Below are positions 48,151 through 59,515 of a DNA stretch of 64,000 bases, one piece after another. Origin of the DNA: Myxococcales bacterium (lineage in GTDB: Bacteria > Myxococcota_A > Polyangia > Polyangiales > Polyangiaceae); assembly GCA_016703425.1 (NCBI GenBank), contig JADJCA010000001.1, positions 558,001 through 622,000 of the forward strand. Reading direction: 5' to 3'. Within the stretch, counting starts at the first letter, position 1; each line of letters starts with the position of its first letter. Under the pieces are notes generated by a model. That model worked only from the letters and a program-made list of their open reading frames with translations, ran no database searches and had not been told where the DNA came from. Both the position numbers and the translations under genes were made by a program.

Positions 48151-49908
48151 GTGGCCGAGCCCATCGACCTTCTGCCTCCGCCGCCCGACGGCGCGCGCAT
48201 CACGACGACGCGCGGGCACACGAGACCCCGAGCCATCGCTTGGTTCGGGTTCTCGTCGTTCTGGGGCCACATGCGGCACCTGGTGGCGGCCGCCATCGCC
48301 ACGGAGAACGTCGATTCCCGCAAGTGGATGGTGCCCGATGAACCCATCGAGCTGACAGAGCGCATCCTCGAGCTCCTGGAAGCAGCAGGAACCGCCCGCG
48401 ACGCCTCGACCTTGCTCCAAGCGCTCGGGCGCGATCTGTGGCTCGACTTTGTGGCCGACACCGGCGACGACGTCAGCGTCAGCGAGCGCGTGGCCCAGCT
48501 CGTCACGGGGACGTACCGGAAGGACAAGGACCTAATCCTGCCGCGCGGCGACGTCCTGATGTTCGGCGGCGACACCGCGTACCCGGTGGCGACGGTGCGC
48601 GAGATCACGAGGCGCGTACTTGACCCGTGGAACCGCGTCTTCGAAGCCGCCGATGACCAGAAGAGGCGCGTGTTGCTCGCCATCCCCGGCAACCACGACT
48701 GGTACGACGGTCTCGACGGCTTCGCGCGCCTCTTTCAAGCGCCCTGCGCTTTCGAGGGAGAGCGGAGCGCCGACGAGGCGCTTCACCCAAGGACGAGCGA
48801 GTTCCCGCTGCTCGACTGGGCCGAAGCCTTCACTCGCGGTGAGGCGCGCCACAAGCCAGGCGCGCTCGCGTTCTTCGGCTACGTCGCGGTGCAGAGCGCG
48901 AGCTACTTTCGCATCCCTTTGGGGCCCGGCCTCGAGCTCTTCGCTGTCGATCGGCAGCTTCGACAGATCGACGAGCGACAGAAAGCCTACTTCGACTTTC
49001 CTCGCACACGCGCGCGCATCCTCTTTCTCCCCGATCCGGCCCGCGCGTGGGGCGAAACGCGGCCCACCGGAGCACAAGTCCTAAAGGAGCTCGCCATCGA
49101 CGCGAACCAGTCGCCAACGCTCCTGGTTTCTGGCGACGTCCACCACTACGAGCGCTCCGAAGAGGGGCCCAGCGTCCACGTCGTCGCGGGCGGCGGCGGC
49201 GCCTTTCTCCACGGCGCGCGCGTCGCAAAGAACGGCCTCTACAAGATGCTCGCCGAGTTTCCGGGGCCGAAGGCGTCGGCCCGATACCTGACGGAGCTCC
49301 CGCTCTTCGTGGCCACAGGACGCGCAGGCCTCGTGCTGACGAGCGTCTTGGCCTTCGCCAACTTCCTCGCGCTCCGGGCAACCTTCCGTTGGGAGCGCGA
49401 GACGATGCTCGCCGTCGCGACGTCGATCGTGGTGGCCTTTGCCGTCGGCGCGGCGCTCCTCGTGGGCTGGCGCCGCCACCGCATGGGAAGAGTCGTTCCC
49501 TTCGCCATCCTGACGGGAGCCATCATTGGCCTCTTGCCGCTCGGTTTAGGGGTCGTCGCCGATCGGGTTGCGGTATCGGCGCTCGGCGAGTCGCTCGGCG
49601 GGCGTCTCGGCAGCTTCACGCTCGCGTGGGCCCTCGCGACCTTCGTGAGCGGGTTGGCCTTCGGGACCATGCTCGCGCTCATCGCCCGCCTCGGGTTGAA
49701 TCACGCGCAACCCTTTGCAGCGTTGGGCATCCCGACCTACAAGCACTTTGTGCGGTTTCGCTTTCGCGCCGAAAACGACGAAACGAAGGTCGACGGCTAC
49801 GTCATCGGCCTCGTTGATCCGCTGAGCGACGGGGCCAGGCCCGTCCTCGTCGACGAGTTCCATTTCTCGTCGCGGCGCGGCGCCACCACGGAGCCGCGGC
49901 CGTCGTGA
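48151..49908 (+). CDS. Membrane-associated metallophosphoesterase
   Basis: A 585-residue protein with a calcineurin-type phosphoesterase domain (about 25-375) and about four membrane helices (about 385-510), ending in a soluble tail. Metal-binding motifs visible: DTGDD (103-107), GGD (D141), GNHDW (N181, H182) and SGDVHHYE (D329, H331, H332). The wide spacing between motifs and the N-terminal 90 residues are unusual for the family. The start is GTG 48151, with a purine-rich AGAGGGAAG stretch some 14 bases upstream. The substrate is unknown. The next gene overlaps its stop (GTGA). Confidence 0.8.
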   Translation: MAEPIDLLPPPPDGARITTTRGHTRPRAIAWFGFSSFWGHMRHLVAAAIATENVDSRKWMVPDEPIELTERILELLEAAGTARDASTLLQALGRDLWLDFVADTGDDVSVSERVAQLVTGTYRKDKDLILPRGDVLMFGGDTAYPVATVREITRRVLDPWNRVFEAADDQKRRVLLAIPGNHDWYDGLDGFARLFQAPCAFEGERSADEALHPRTSEFPLLDWAEAFTRGEARHKPGALAFFGYVAVQSASYFRIPLGPGLELFAVDRQLRQIDERQKAYFDFPRTRARILFLPDPARAWGETRPTGAQVLKELAIDANQSPTLLVSGDVHHYERSEEGPSVHVVAGGGGAFLHGARVAKNGLYKMLAEFPGPKASARYLTELPLFVATGRAGLVLTSVLAFANFLALRATFRWERETMLAVATSIVVAFAVGAALLVGWRRHRMGRVVPFAILTGAIIGLLPLGLGVVADRVAVSALGESLGGRLGSFTLAWALATFVSGLAFGTMLALIARLGLNHAQPFAALGIPTYKHFVRFRFRAENDETKVDGYVIGLVDPLSDGARPVLVDEFHFSSRRGATTEPRPS

Positions 49909-50384
49909 GTCGCAAGAAGAAGCTCCTCTGGCTCGCGCCGCTGCTCGCGCCAGCGCTTGTCGGTCTCTGGCTCTATGGGCGGAGCCGCGGACCTCACCCC
50001 TGCGACGAGCCAAGGGATCTACCGGTCCCCGGCCGCGACGTCGTCGCGTGCGCCGAGCGCTACGTCCTCGATCAATGGTTCACGACGGCGTGGGGCAAGT
50101 TCGGCCCCCTTGATGCGGAGCCGAACGGCACAGGCTCTTGGTTTGATCTGGTGGGAAAGCACCGGGGAACACTGCGGCCGCTGCTCGAAAGCTTGTGCAC
50201 GCACGCGAAGGATCCGCAGGGCGCCTTGGGTCACACGGCGCTCTTCGCACCGGCGGGCGGAGGCCAGGAATGCCGCGCCGTCTCCGTCACCCCACTCTTG
50301 GGTCCGTCGATGAAGGCCGAGAGCTGCGACTCGGTTCGCGCCAAGTCGACCTGCCACGAACGCGCCGCCGCCGTCGCTCGATGA
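49905..50384 (+). CDS. Signal-anchored protein of unknown function
   Basis: A 159-residue protein starting with a GTG that overlaps the metallophosphoesterase stop. A basic start (MSRKKKLLW) and hydrophobic helix (about 8-24) indicate a membrane-anchored or exported protein. The outer part has six cysteines (for example CDEPRD, VVACAER, LCTHAK, CRAVSV). No family recognised; tight coupling suggests it works with the phosphoesterase. Confidence 0.6.
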   Translation: MSRKKKLLWLAPLLAPALVGLWLYGRSRGPHPCDEPRDLPVPGRDVVACAERYVLDQWFTTAWGKFGPLDAEPNGTGSWFDLVGKHRGTLRPLLESLCTHAKDPQGALGHTALFAPAGGGQECRAVSVTPLLGPSMKAESCDSVRAKSTCHERAAAVAR

Positions 50385-50402
50385 GTTCGCCGGCGCGACG
50401 GC

Positions 50403-50897
50403 TCAGCGTGTCGCCGTCGCCGTCGCCGTCCAGATGGAGCCGTCGTCGAGCGTGCCGTTCATCGCGATCTTCAGCGCCGCGGAGCCGTTCGTATCGACCT
50501 TCGTGAAGGTTTGAAACTCCCAGAGGGCCGTCTTCCCAGCGGCCGTGCAGGGCGCCTCCACAGCCATCCGGTCCGGTCCGTTGCTGCGCAACGTAAACTC
50601 CGTGGTCGCGTTCGCGCCGGCCTTCAAGAGCCACGGGGCGCCGCCGTCGCACTGTTGAATCTGCGACGCCTTCTTCGGGCCATCGCCTGCGTCGAGCTCG
50701 ACCGAGTCGAGCGTCTTGATGGCCTTGCCGGTGCCGTTCTTCACGGTGACGGTAAACCGCAGCACCGAGGTCGCGTGTTTTGACGAAGCCTGCTCGAGAC
50801 TCACCTCGCCAGCGACGGCAGTTCCCGCCGCGTCGGACGAGCACGCCGGGACAGCGAAGAGGAGCGACAGGGCGAACGCGAGGGAAGGGAGGCGCAT
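50403..50897 (-). CDS. Small lipoprotein, unknown function
   Basis: A 164-residue predicted lipoprotein. The start is set at the ATG at 50897, which gives a compact signal peptide ending in VPAC (C19). The mature part is a single beta-rich domain (VLRFTVTVKNGTGKAIKTLD, ALKIAMNGTLDDGSIW) like an immunoglobulin-type or DUF4352-like fold, with two further cysteines. The frame is open upstream to 50987 without signal-like features. It converges on the preceding gene. Confidence 0.6.
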   Translation of the reverse strand: MRLPSLAFALSLLFAVPACSSDAAGTAVAGEVSLEQASSKHATSVLRFTVTVKNGTGKAIKTLDSVELDAGDGPKKASQIQQCDGGAPWLLKAGANATTEFTLRSNGPDRMAVEAPCTAAGKTALWEFQTFTKVDTNGSAALKIAMNGTLDDGSIWTATATATR

Positions 50898-51045
50898 CGG
50901 CGCCGTTATAGGAGATTTTCCCGCGTCGATCCTCCCTAAGCGGCGGAAGCAGCGCCGGGCCGGATGTGCCGCTCGCCGGGTGCACACCTAGCGAATCTTG
51001 CCCTTCGAAGGGCCCCTGGGCGCCGTTGCTGCCAGGCCTGGACAG

Positions 51046-52386
51046 ATGTACCGTACCGAGGTGTCCTTCGGGAAGAAACTCGGCCGCCTCACGCTTGGAG
51101 CGGTGCAGGAGCCACCGAAGGCCAGGAGCAGGCCGGCCGCCAATCTTCCGCCGGTCGGCGGCGCCGACGCGCCCCTCCCTGCGCGCGTCCTGCTCGACGA
51201 CCTCCGCGCGAAGATGGACGCGATCCTCTCGCGTGCGCCCGTCACCCGGGCGCCCGCCACGCTCGACGCGCCCGAGCTCCCCTTCGTGACCGAGGTCACC
51301 GCGCTCGGCGACCTGCATCGGCGGGTCGTGCGCTTTCCACTCTCGCATCGGGTGGGGCACAAGAGCGTCGGCCCCGCGCACTCCGCCGATGCCGAACTGC
51401 TCGCGCTCCTGGCCCTTGATCCATCCATCGCTCGGGCGTCGCCGGCCGGCGCCCTCTACCTCGACACAGAGACCACGGGCCTCGCCGGCGGCGCGGGCAC
51501 GGTGGCCTTCCTCGTGGGCCTTGCGTTCTTCGACGAGGGCGCGCTCGTCGTCGAACAGCTCTTGGTGCGGGCGCTCGGCGAAGAAGCCCCGATGCTCGAG
51601 CACGTCCGAAAGCGCGTTCTCGGCGCGTCGATGCTCGTGAGCTTCAACGGCAAGAGCTTCGACATGCCGCTACTCCGAACGCGCTTTGTCATGGCCCGCA
51701 CCACGGCGCCGCCGGAGCCCGCGCACCTCGACCTCGTCCACGTGGCGAGGCGCATCCACAAGCGGCGCGGGTTTCCTTGCCGCCTCGTGACCATCGAGGA
51801 GCGCGTCCTCGGATTCCAACGCATCGACGACGTCCCCTCGGGCGAAGTCTCCGCCTGTTACCTGCACTTTCTCCGTACCGGAGAAACGGGTGCGCTGCTC
51901 GGCGTCATCGAGCACAACTTGCACGACGTCGTCACCATGGCGGCGCTCGTGGGCCTCTACGGCGAGCCGCTCGCGGGCAGCGAGCTCGTCCCGGATGATC
52001 TCGCCGGCGCGTCGCGCGTGCTTTCGCGGGCCGGCGCCAAGGACGCGGCGCGCGCCTTCGCCGATCGGGCGATCGAAGAGGGCGGCGGGGCCGACGCCCT
52101 GCGCGCGAGCGCGGAGATCGCGAAAGCGCGAGGCGATCGCGCGAGGGCGCTAAAGGACTTTCAAGCGGCCTTGGAGCGTGAGGACGATCCGAAAGTGCGC
52201 CTCGAGCTCGCGAAGCTCTACGAACATCACGAAAGGGATCTTGAGCGCGCCCTTGAGCTCACGCTGCGGGGCACCTCCGAGGCGCCGGAGGCTGAGTCGA
52301 AGCGCAAGCGCCGCCTTCATGCCAAGCTAGAAGCCAAGAGCCGTCGCGCCGAGGCCAGCGCCCCCTTGTTCGCGAGGCGTAAGTAG
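51046..52386 (+). CDS. YprB-like RNase H-fold exonuclease with C-terminal TPR region
   Basis: A 446-residue protein. The central domain (about 130-310) is a DEDD-type RNase H-fold nuclease: D140 and E142 in LDTETT, D206 in NGKSFDMP, and H290/D294 in HNLHDVV. These are the residues expected for two-metal exonucleases of the YprB group, which act on DNA or RNA 3' ends. The C-terminal 100 or so residues are helical and TPR-like (ALKDFQAALER), followed by a basic tail. The start is taken at the ATG at 51046 rather than the upstream TTG at 50998, as the latter adds no conserved sequence. Confidence 0.82.
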   Translation: MYRTEVSFGKKLGRLTLGAVQEPPKARSRPAANLPPVGGADAPLPARVLLDDLRAKMDAILSRAPVTRAPATLDAPELPFVTEVTALGDLHRRVVRFPLSHRVGHKSVGPAHSADAELLALLALDPSIARASPAGALYLDTETTGLAGGAGTVAFLVGLAFFDEGALVVEQLLVRALGEEAPMLEHVRKRVLGASMLVSFNGKSFDMPLLRTRFVMARTTAPPEPAHLDLVHVARRIHKRRGFPCRLVTIEERVLGFQRIDDVPSGEVSACYLHFLRTGETGALLGVIEHNLHDVVTMAALVGLYGEPLAGSELVPDDLAGASRVLSRAGAKDAARAFADRAIEEGGGADALRASAEIAKARGDRARALKDFQAALEREDDPKVRLELAKLYEHHERDLERALELTLRGTSEAPEAESKRKRRLHAKLEAKSRRAEASAPLFARRK

Positions 52387-52492
52387 CTCGGGTCCCAGAG
52401 CGGGAGTGCGCAGCGACGACCACCGCCTCGGCGCGCGAACAAAAGTGCTCGTCCCGCCAAGGGCCGGGACCTGGTAAAACGCTGTTCGACGA

Positions 52493-52515
52493 TCGCCCTC
52501 GCTTCCGCGAGGCGA
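52493..52515 (+). promoter_or_regulatory. Leader hairpin upstream of leuS
   Basis: TCGCC-CTCGC, loop TTCC, GCGAG-GCGA forms a 9-bp stem with one bulged C, ending eight bases before the GAGGAG-type ribosome site of leuS. It could affect translation of the leuS mRNA; it does not look like a T-box. Confidence 0.3.
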
Positions 52516-52531
52516 CCGCGAGGAGCACGCC

Positions 52532-55017
<2,486 letters not shown>

Positions 55018-55021
<4 letters not shown>

Positions 55022-55587
55022 CCATGACGAGCGGCGCCGTGATTCGAGGCGCACAAGCACGGGCGACGGCGCGGCTCGTCCCATGGCTGCTGCTCGGGAG
55101 CGCGCTGGCGAGCGCGTCGTGCGGCTACCGGCCGCTTCACGCCGCGGCGCCCGAGGGCGAGGCGCTCGCCGTGGTCGTCACGCGGACACTCGTTACACCC
55201 GTCAGCGCCGCCGACGAGGTGGCGGCGGGCGTCCGCGACGCCTTGGCCGAAAGCTCTCTCCTTCGGCCCGGCGGGGACTACCCCCGCGTCGAGGTGGAGG
55301 TGCTTCGAATCGACCAGGAGAGCGACGGCATCGCCGGCGAGGGCCAGAAGCCGCTCGCGCGAGGCCTGCGCGTCGGGGTCGTCGCGCGCGCCCTCGTGCG
55401 CGCGCGCGAGGGCGACCCGGCGGTCCGCGACACGGGCGATCTCCGGGCGTTTACCGTTATCGGCGCCGAGACCGCCTCGGGAATGCCCGCGACCCTCGAT
55501 TTTGAGCGCGGCGTCCACGCCGCCGCGCGCGAAGCCGGGAAAAAGCTCGGGGCGAGGCTCGTGGGACACCCCGCCGTCTCGGAGTGA
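55018..55587 (+). CDS. lptE: LptE-like LPS-assembly lipoprotein
   Basis: A 189-residue predicted outer-membrane lipoprotein that partners LptD in LPS insertion. The signal peptide ends at C35 in the motif SASCGYRPL; CGYRPL after the lipobox is characteristic of LptE. The mature domain has the expected alternation of strands and an Ala-rich helix (DEVAAGVRDALAES). The ATG at 55018 overlaps the leuS stop. LptE next to leuS is a common bacterial arrangement, which supports the call. The match is short, so moderate confidence. Confidence 0.75.
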
Positions 55588-55695
55588 GTTTTGCCGCTAT
55601 GAACGCGGCGGTCCTGTCATTGCAGGGAACTTCCAGGTTTCCCCGCGACTCGTGATAACGTCCTCGGTCGTAAGAAAAGCTCCGAGGTCGCGTTC

Positions 55696-56400
55696 GTGGC
55701 GAAGGTCGCAAGCAAAGAGAAGCCGCAAGCAGTCAAACCAACCGTGACCACCATCACGGTCGGCTGTGCGGGCTTTCCCGTGCCGGCCACCCGCTATTTC
55801 AAGGAGTTCGCCTTCGTCGAAGTCCAAGACACGCACGTCGCGTTGCCAGGCACGGGCACCATTCGCCGCTGGAAGCGCGAGGCGCCACCGGGCTTCGTGT
55901 TCTCGCTCTTGGCGCCCAAAGAGATCGGCCAAGAGGGCTACCGCGAGGGCAAGGTCACCGAGAGCGCCCTAAAGAGCCTCACCGAGGTGGCCAAAGAGCT
56001 CGACGCGACGATGGCCATCTTCGTGGCGCCGCCCGAGTTTGCGTCGAATCGCGCCAACAAGGCGATGCTCAAGACGTTCCTCGAGAGCCTCCGAAAGAAG
56101 TTCGGCCGCATCGTCTGGGAGCCGCCGCCCACGTGGGACCCCGATGACGCGTCGGATTTGGCGCAAGAGGCGGGCGCGACGGCGGCCCGCGATCCCTTGC
56201 ATCACGGCTCGCACGGCGGGACCTTCGGCTATTACCGATTGCCCGGGCCCGCGGGCCACAAGAGCCGCTACGAAGATCCGGCCATCGAAAAGATCGCCAA
56301 GGTCGCGTCCGAAGCCGACCACAAGGAGGCGATCTACGTGTTCACCAACGTGGACATGTTCGCCGACGCGAAGCGGCTCCGAAAGCTGCTCAAGATCTAG
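55696..56400 (+). CDS. DUF72-domain protein
   Basis: A 234-residue protein of the DUF72 family, a TIM-barrel-like fold of unknown biochemical role. Family features are the opening VGCAGFPVP, FVEVQDTH, RRWKREAPPGFVFSLLAPKEI, a central IVWEPPPTW and the C-terminal YVFTNVDMFADAKRL. The start is GTG 55696. A short Lys-rich N-terminal extension (1-18) precedes the domain. It ends before a bidirectional terminator. Confidence 0.85.
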   Translation: MAKVASKEKPQAVKPTVTTITVGCAGFPVPATRYFKEFAFVEVQDTHVALPGTGTIRRWKREAPPGFVFSLLAPKEIGQEGYREGKVTESALKSLTEVAKELDATMAIFVAPPEFASNRANKAMLKTFLESLRKKFGRIVWEPPPTWDPDDASDLAQEAGATAARDPLHHGSHGGTFGYYRLPGPAGHKSRYEDPAIEKIAKVASEADHKEAIYVFTNVDMFADAKRLRKLLKI

Positions 56401-56452
56401 CTTCGGGCTCTGTCGTTGGGCACCCCCGTCAGTGGGCGACGCCACAATAGAA

Positions 56453-56481
56453 AACGGGCGCCCCTTTTGGGAGCGCCCGTT
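56453..56481. terminator. Bidirectional intrinsic terminator
   Basis: AACGGGCGC (56453-56461) pairs with GCGCCCGTT (56473-56481); the inner CCC/GGG extends the stem around a TTTT loop. On the minus strand the stem is followed by TTTTCTATT, a good U-run; on the plus strand by TCGTGTTT. It serves the DUF72 gene (plus) and the convergent lipoprotein gene (minus). Confidence 0.75.
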
Positions 56482-56547
56482 CGTGTTTCACGCGCGTCAG
56501 GTGCCTGCCCTGACACGGGCGAAGTCAGTTGCTCGTCAGTTGCCCGG

Positions 56548-57018
56548 TCAGTTGCACTGAGCCGAGCAGTTCGTCACGAGGCAGTTGTTTGACGCCTCGA
56601 ACTTGGTGACCGACGCGGCGTGCGCCGTCTTGCAGTCCGCGACGCAGGTCGCCACGGCGCTGCCGGCGTCGCCGGAGCCGGCGTCGGCGTCGAGGCAAGC
56701 TTGCGCGCAGTTGTTGAGCTCGATGCAGTCGTTGTCGTCAACGCACGCGTTCACGACCGCGCAGCACTTGCTCGTCGCGCAGTTGTCGCAGGCAGCGCTG
56801 CCGAGGTCGGCCCCGAGCACGCAAGAGCCACCCGAGTCGCCGCCACCACCGCCGTCGCCCGTCGTGGTGCTGCCGTCGCCGGTGCTGGTGCTCGTCTCGC
56901 TCTTCGTGCCGCCGTCCGACGACGAGCTCGTACCCGAGCTGTCCGTGGTGACGGTACAGGCCACGAAACCAACGCTGGCCACGGCGGCCAACCCAAGCAA
57001 ACCCAAAAGCTTCGTCAT
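56548..57018 (-). CDS. Cys-rich lipoprotein, one C-x2-C-x4-C-x6-C-x5-C-x5-C module
   Basis: A 156-residue predicted lipoprotein. The start is the ATG at 57018 with AAAGGGA in ribosome-site position. The signal peptide ends at C21 (GFVAC). A Ser/Thr/Gly/Asp linker (about 26-62) leads to a Cys-rich domain that opens CDNCATSKCC and follows the same spacing C-x2-C-x4-C-x6-C-x5-C-x5-C as both halves of the neighbouring protein at 57086-57793. No family recognised; a surface-exposed, disulfide-stabilised protein is likely. A strong terminator lies downstream. Confidence 0.7.
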   Translation of the reverse strand: MTKLLGLLGLAAVASVGFVACTVTTDSSGTSSSSDGGTKSETSTSTGDGSTTTGDGGGGGDSGGSCVLGADLGSAACDNCATSKCCAVVNACVDDNDCIELNNCAQACLDADAGSGDAGSAVATCVADCKTAHAASVTKFEASNNCLVTNCSAQCN

Positions 57019-57085
57019 GATGTGTCCCTTTCCTATGTGATGAACCAGGAGACGATCGCGCGTGTCGATCGGTCCGTCAATTTCC

Positions 57086-57793
57086 TTAGAAGCCGCACTC
57101 GACCTTGCAGCTCGCGCCGGTGCACGTCGCGAGGGCCTCCGAAGCCGTCTTGCCGGCGGGCCTGTCGGCCGAACACTTGGCGCCACACGCGGCGTCGGCG
57201 CAGCCGAGGACGCAGCCCGTGTAGACGTCGCAATCGCTGCCGGCTGCGCACGCGGCTTGTTGACTGGCGCAGCGGGCGCTGGTGCAGCCGGAGCAGTCGA
57301 GCGGGACCTGCGCGTCGGGCGCCGGCGCCGCGGCGTCCTCGTCGGTGGGCGCGAGGCAAGAGGTCGGCTGGCATTGGGCCTTGCACGTTCCGCACGAGCG
57401 CTCGGCATCGCACGTGTAGAGCGCCGTGTATTCCTTTTGACCGGCCGGGTGACTCTCGAAGCAGGAGTTCACGCACGCCTGATCGCAGCCGACCTTGGTC
57501 GCGCACTGGTAGATGGCGAGGCACTCAGAAGACGCCTGGCAAACGGCGTGTTGACCGCTGCAGCCTTGGAAGAGGCAACCGTTGCACGCCAAGTTGGTCG
57601 GCGCACCGGTCGCGCTCGGCGTGGGCGACGCGGCCTCGCGGCTGCCCGCGTCAAAGTTGAAAGGGATCGGGTCGCCTTCGCTGATGGTGAGCGTGCAGGC
57701 GCCCAGCGACACGCCGATCAGGGCCGCGCCCGCGAGCAGGCCAAGGAACGGTGCGCGCGAGCGCTCGAAGTGGGCGGATTGATGTCGATTCAA
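57086..57793 (-). CDS. Cys-rich lipoprotein with two copies of the same Cys module
   Basis: A 235-residue predicted lipoprotein; the signal peptide ends at C33 (SLGAC). Two copies of the C-x2-C-x4-C-x6-C-x5-C-x5-C scaffold are seen: CNGCLFQGC... (about 70-140) and CSGCTSARC... (about 168-232). Both continue into a second set of cysteines after a PAGxxxxxALxTC-type segment. A Pro/Ala/Asp linker joins them. The downstream gene carries a third copy. The function is unknown; the clustered paralogous modules suggest surface binding proteins. Confidence 0.72.
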   Translation of the reverse strand: MNRHQSAHFERSRAPFLGLLAGAALIGVSLGACTLTISEGDPIPFNFDAGSREAASPTPSATGAPTNLACNGCLFQGCSGQHAVCQASSECLAIYQCATKVGCDQACVNSCFESHPAGQKEYTALYTCDAERSCGTCKAQCQPTSCLAPTDEDAAAPAPDAQVPLDCSGCTSARCASQQAACAAGSDCDVYTGCVLGCADAACGAKCSADRPAGKTASEALATCTGASCKVECGF

Positions 57794-57926
57794 GAAAATG
57801 CCTCAAGGGCCCCCAGGGATACGCAAGCAGCAAGCAGGCCAAGTCTTCCAGAAGCGATGTGTACCTCTTCTTCGACGAGGCGGGGAGCGCGGCGCTTCAA
57901 ACGTTCAGCCAAAGTCTCGCCATCGC

Positions 57927-59515
57927 TCATGAATCCGCGGTCTTTGCCGGGGCACGACGGCGCCGAAAGGCCAAGAAGAACGCGGTCGCGCTCATCAGGT
58001 AGTACGGGCTGTCACCCACGAGGCCGTAGACGGTTTGGCCCTTCATCCACTTGATCTCCGCATCCAGGGCCTCGACCTGAAAGGTGCCACCCTTCTTCAC
58101 GACGCGCCCCGCAGCGTCCACCACCGCGCTCACGCCGCTGTTCGTGCTCCGAACCAGGAAGCGCCGGTGTTCGATGGCACGGAGCTGCGCGAGGGCCAGG
58201 TGTTGCCAGGGCTCGGCCGTGTCCCCGAACCAGGCGTCGTTGGTGATGTTGACCAAGAGCTCGGGCTCCGCGAAGCGCACCGCGGAGCGCACGAACGAGG
58301 GCAAGATGTCCTCGTAGCAGATCAGCATCGACACCTTGTGCGTCTGACCGCGCACCGCCACGAGGAGCGGGTCGAGCGTCTTGCCAGGGGAGAAGCGGCC
58401 GCTGTGCGGCGAAATCTTGTGGAGGACGGGAAACGTCTCGGCGAGCGGCAGGTACTCGCCGAACATGAGCAGGTATTGCTTGTCGTAGCGCGCTGTCGTC
58501 CGCCCTCGCTCGTCGGTGGAGAACGACGTGTTGAACAAGACGTCGCGCTCACGATCGGCCGATGAACGATAGACCACGGCGCCGAAGATCGCCGGCAGGC
58601 CGAGGCCCCCCGTGACGCGCTCCTTCAGCATCACGTCGGCGACCGCCTCGGGGAACGTGTACATGACCGACGACTCGCTCCACACGACGAAGTCGATGTT
58701 CTTCTCGGCCTTCAGCTTCGCCGTCAGGTCCTTGTGGCGCTGCACACCTTCCGCCGCGTTGCTGCGCTTTTGCATGAGGCCCATGTTTGCCTGGACGATG
58801 CCGACGCGCGCGGCGTCCGATGCGGCCATGCGCGCGTCGACGGAGCGGATGCGCGCCCAACCGTACACGAGCGTTCCAACGAGGGCGGCAGCGCCCACCA
58901 CGAGCGGGCGACGGTCGAGGCCGCGGCCTTCCAGGCGCGCCAGGACGACCTCGCTCACGGCCACGTTGACGGCGACGAGGACGAGGCCCACGAGGATCGG
59001 TCCGCCGAGCTCCGCCACCTGGACCAGCGTCGGGACCGGCGTGAGGCTCGCGGCGGCGTACCAAGGAAAGAGCAGCGGATAGAGCAGCTCGGTCGTCGCG
59101 AAGGCCAGCGCGTAGGCGAGGGGACGGGACGCTCCGCGCTGTTCGGCGCGCGCGTAGAGCCACCCGAGCGCCGCGTGGCGCGCCCCTGGTAGGCGCAGAT
59201 GACGAGCAAGAAGAAGAGGCAAATGGGCGTCGAGAAGCCGCTGAACACGCGGAGCATCTCGACGAGCCAATAGAAGCCGCCGAGCGTCATCACGGTCCCG
59301 TTGAGGAGGCCGAGCCAAGCGGCACGCCGCGGGGTTTGCCCCGCCAGCGCGACCATGAGCGGTGCCTGCGCGATGAACGCGAAGGGCCAGAGGCCAAACC
59401 CCGGGAAGCCCAAGAAGTAGAACGCGCCCCCCAGCGCGGCGAGCGCGAACGCGGCGTTTCGTCCGAAAGGAATGCGGCTCCCGGAACGCGCGACGCGCGC
59501 CTCGCTCCCGCTCAT
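57927..59515 (-). CDS. lnt: Apolipoprotein N-acyltransferase, frameshifted
   Basis: Adds the third acyl chain to lipoproteins in the inner membrane. The N-terminal membrane half (MSGSEARVARSG..., start 59515, overlapping the FKBP stop as ATGA) and the C-terminal catalytic half are in different frames. They join at a CCCC run (59183-59186): ...VICAYQG continues as ARHAALGWLYA if one base is added. The span, 1589 bases, is 3 x 529 + 2. Nitrilase-type triad: Glu in VVWSESSVMY, Lys in YDKQYLLMFGEYLP and Cys in MLICYEDILPSF, all present. As lnt is usually essential in Gram-negative bacteria and the rest is well conserved, a sequencing error is more likely than a true pseudogene. Confidence 0.87.
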
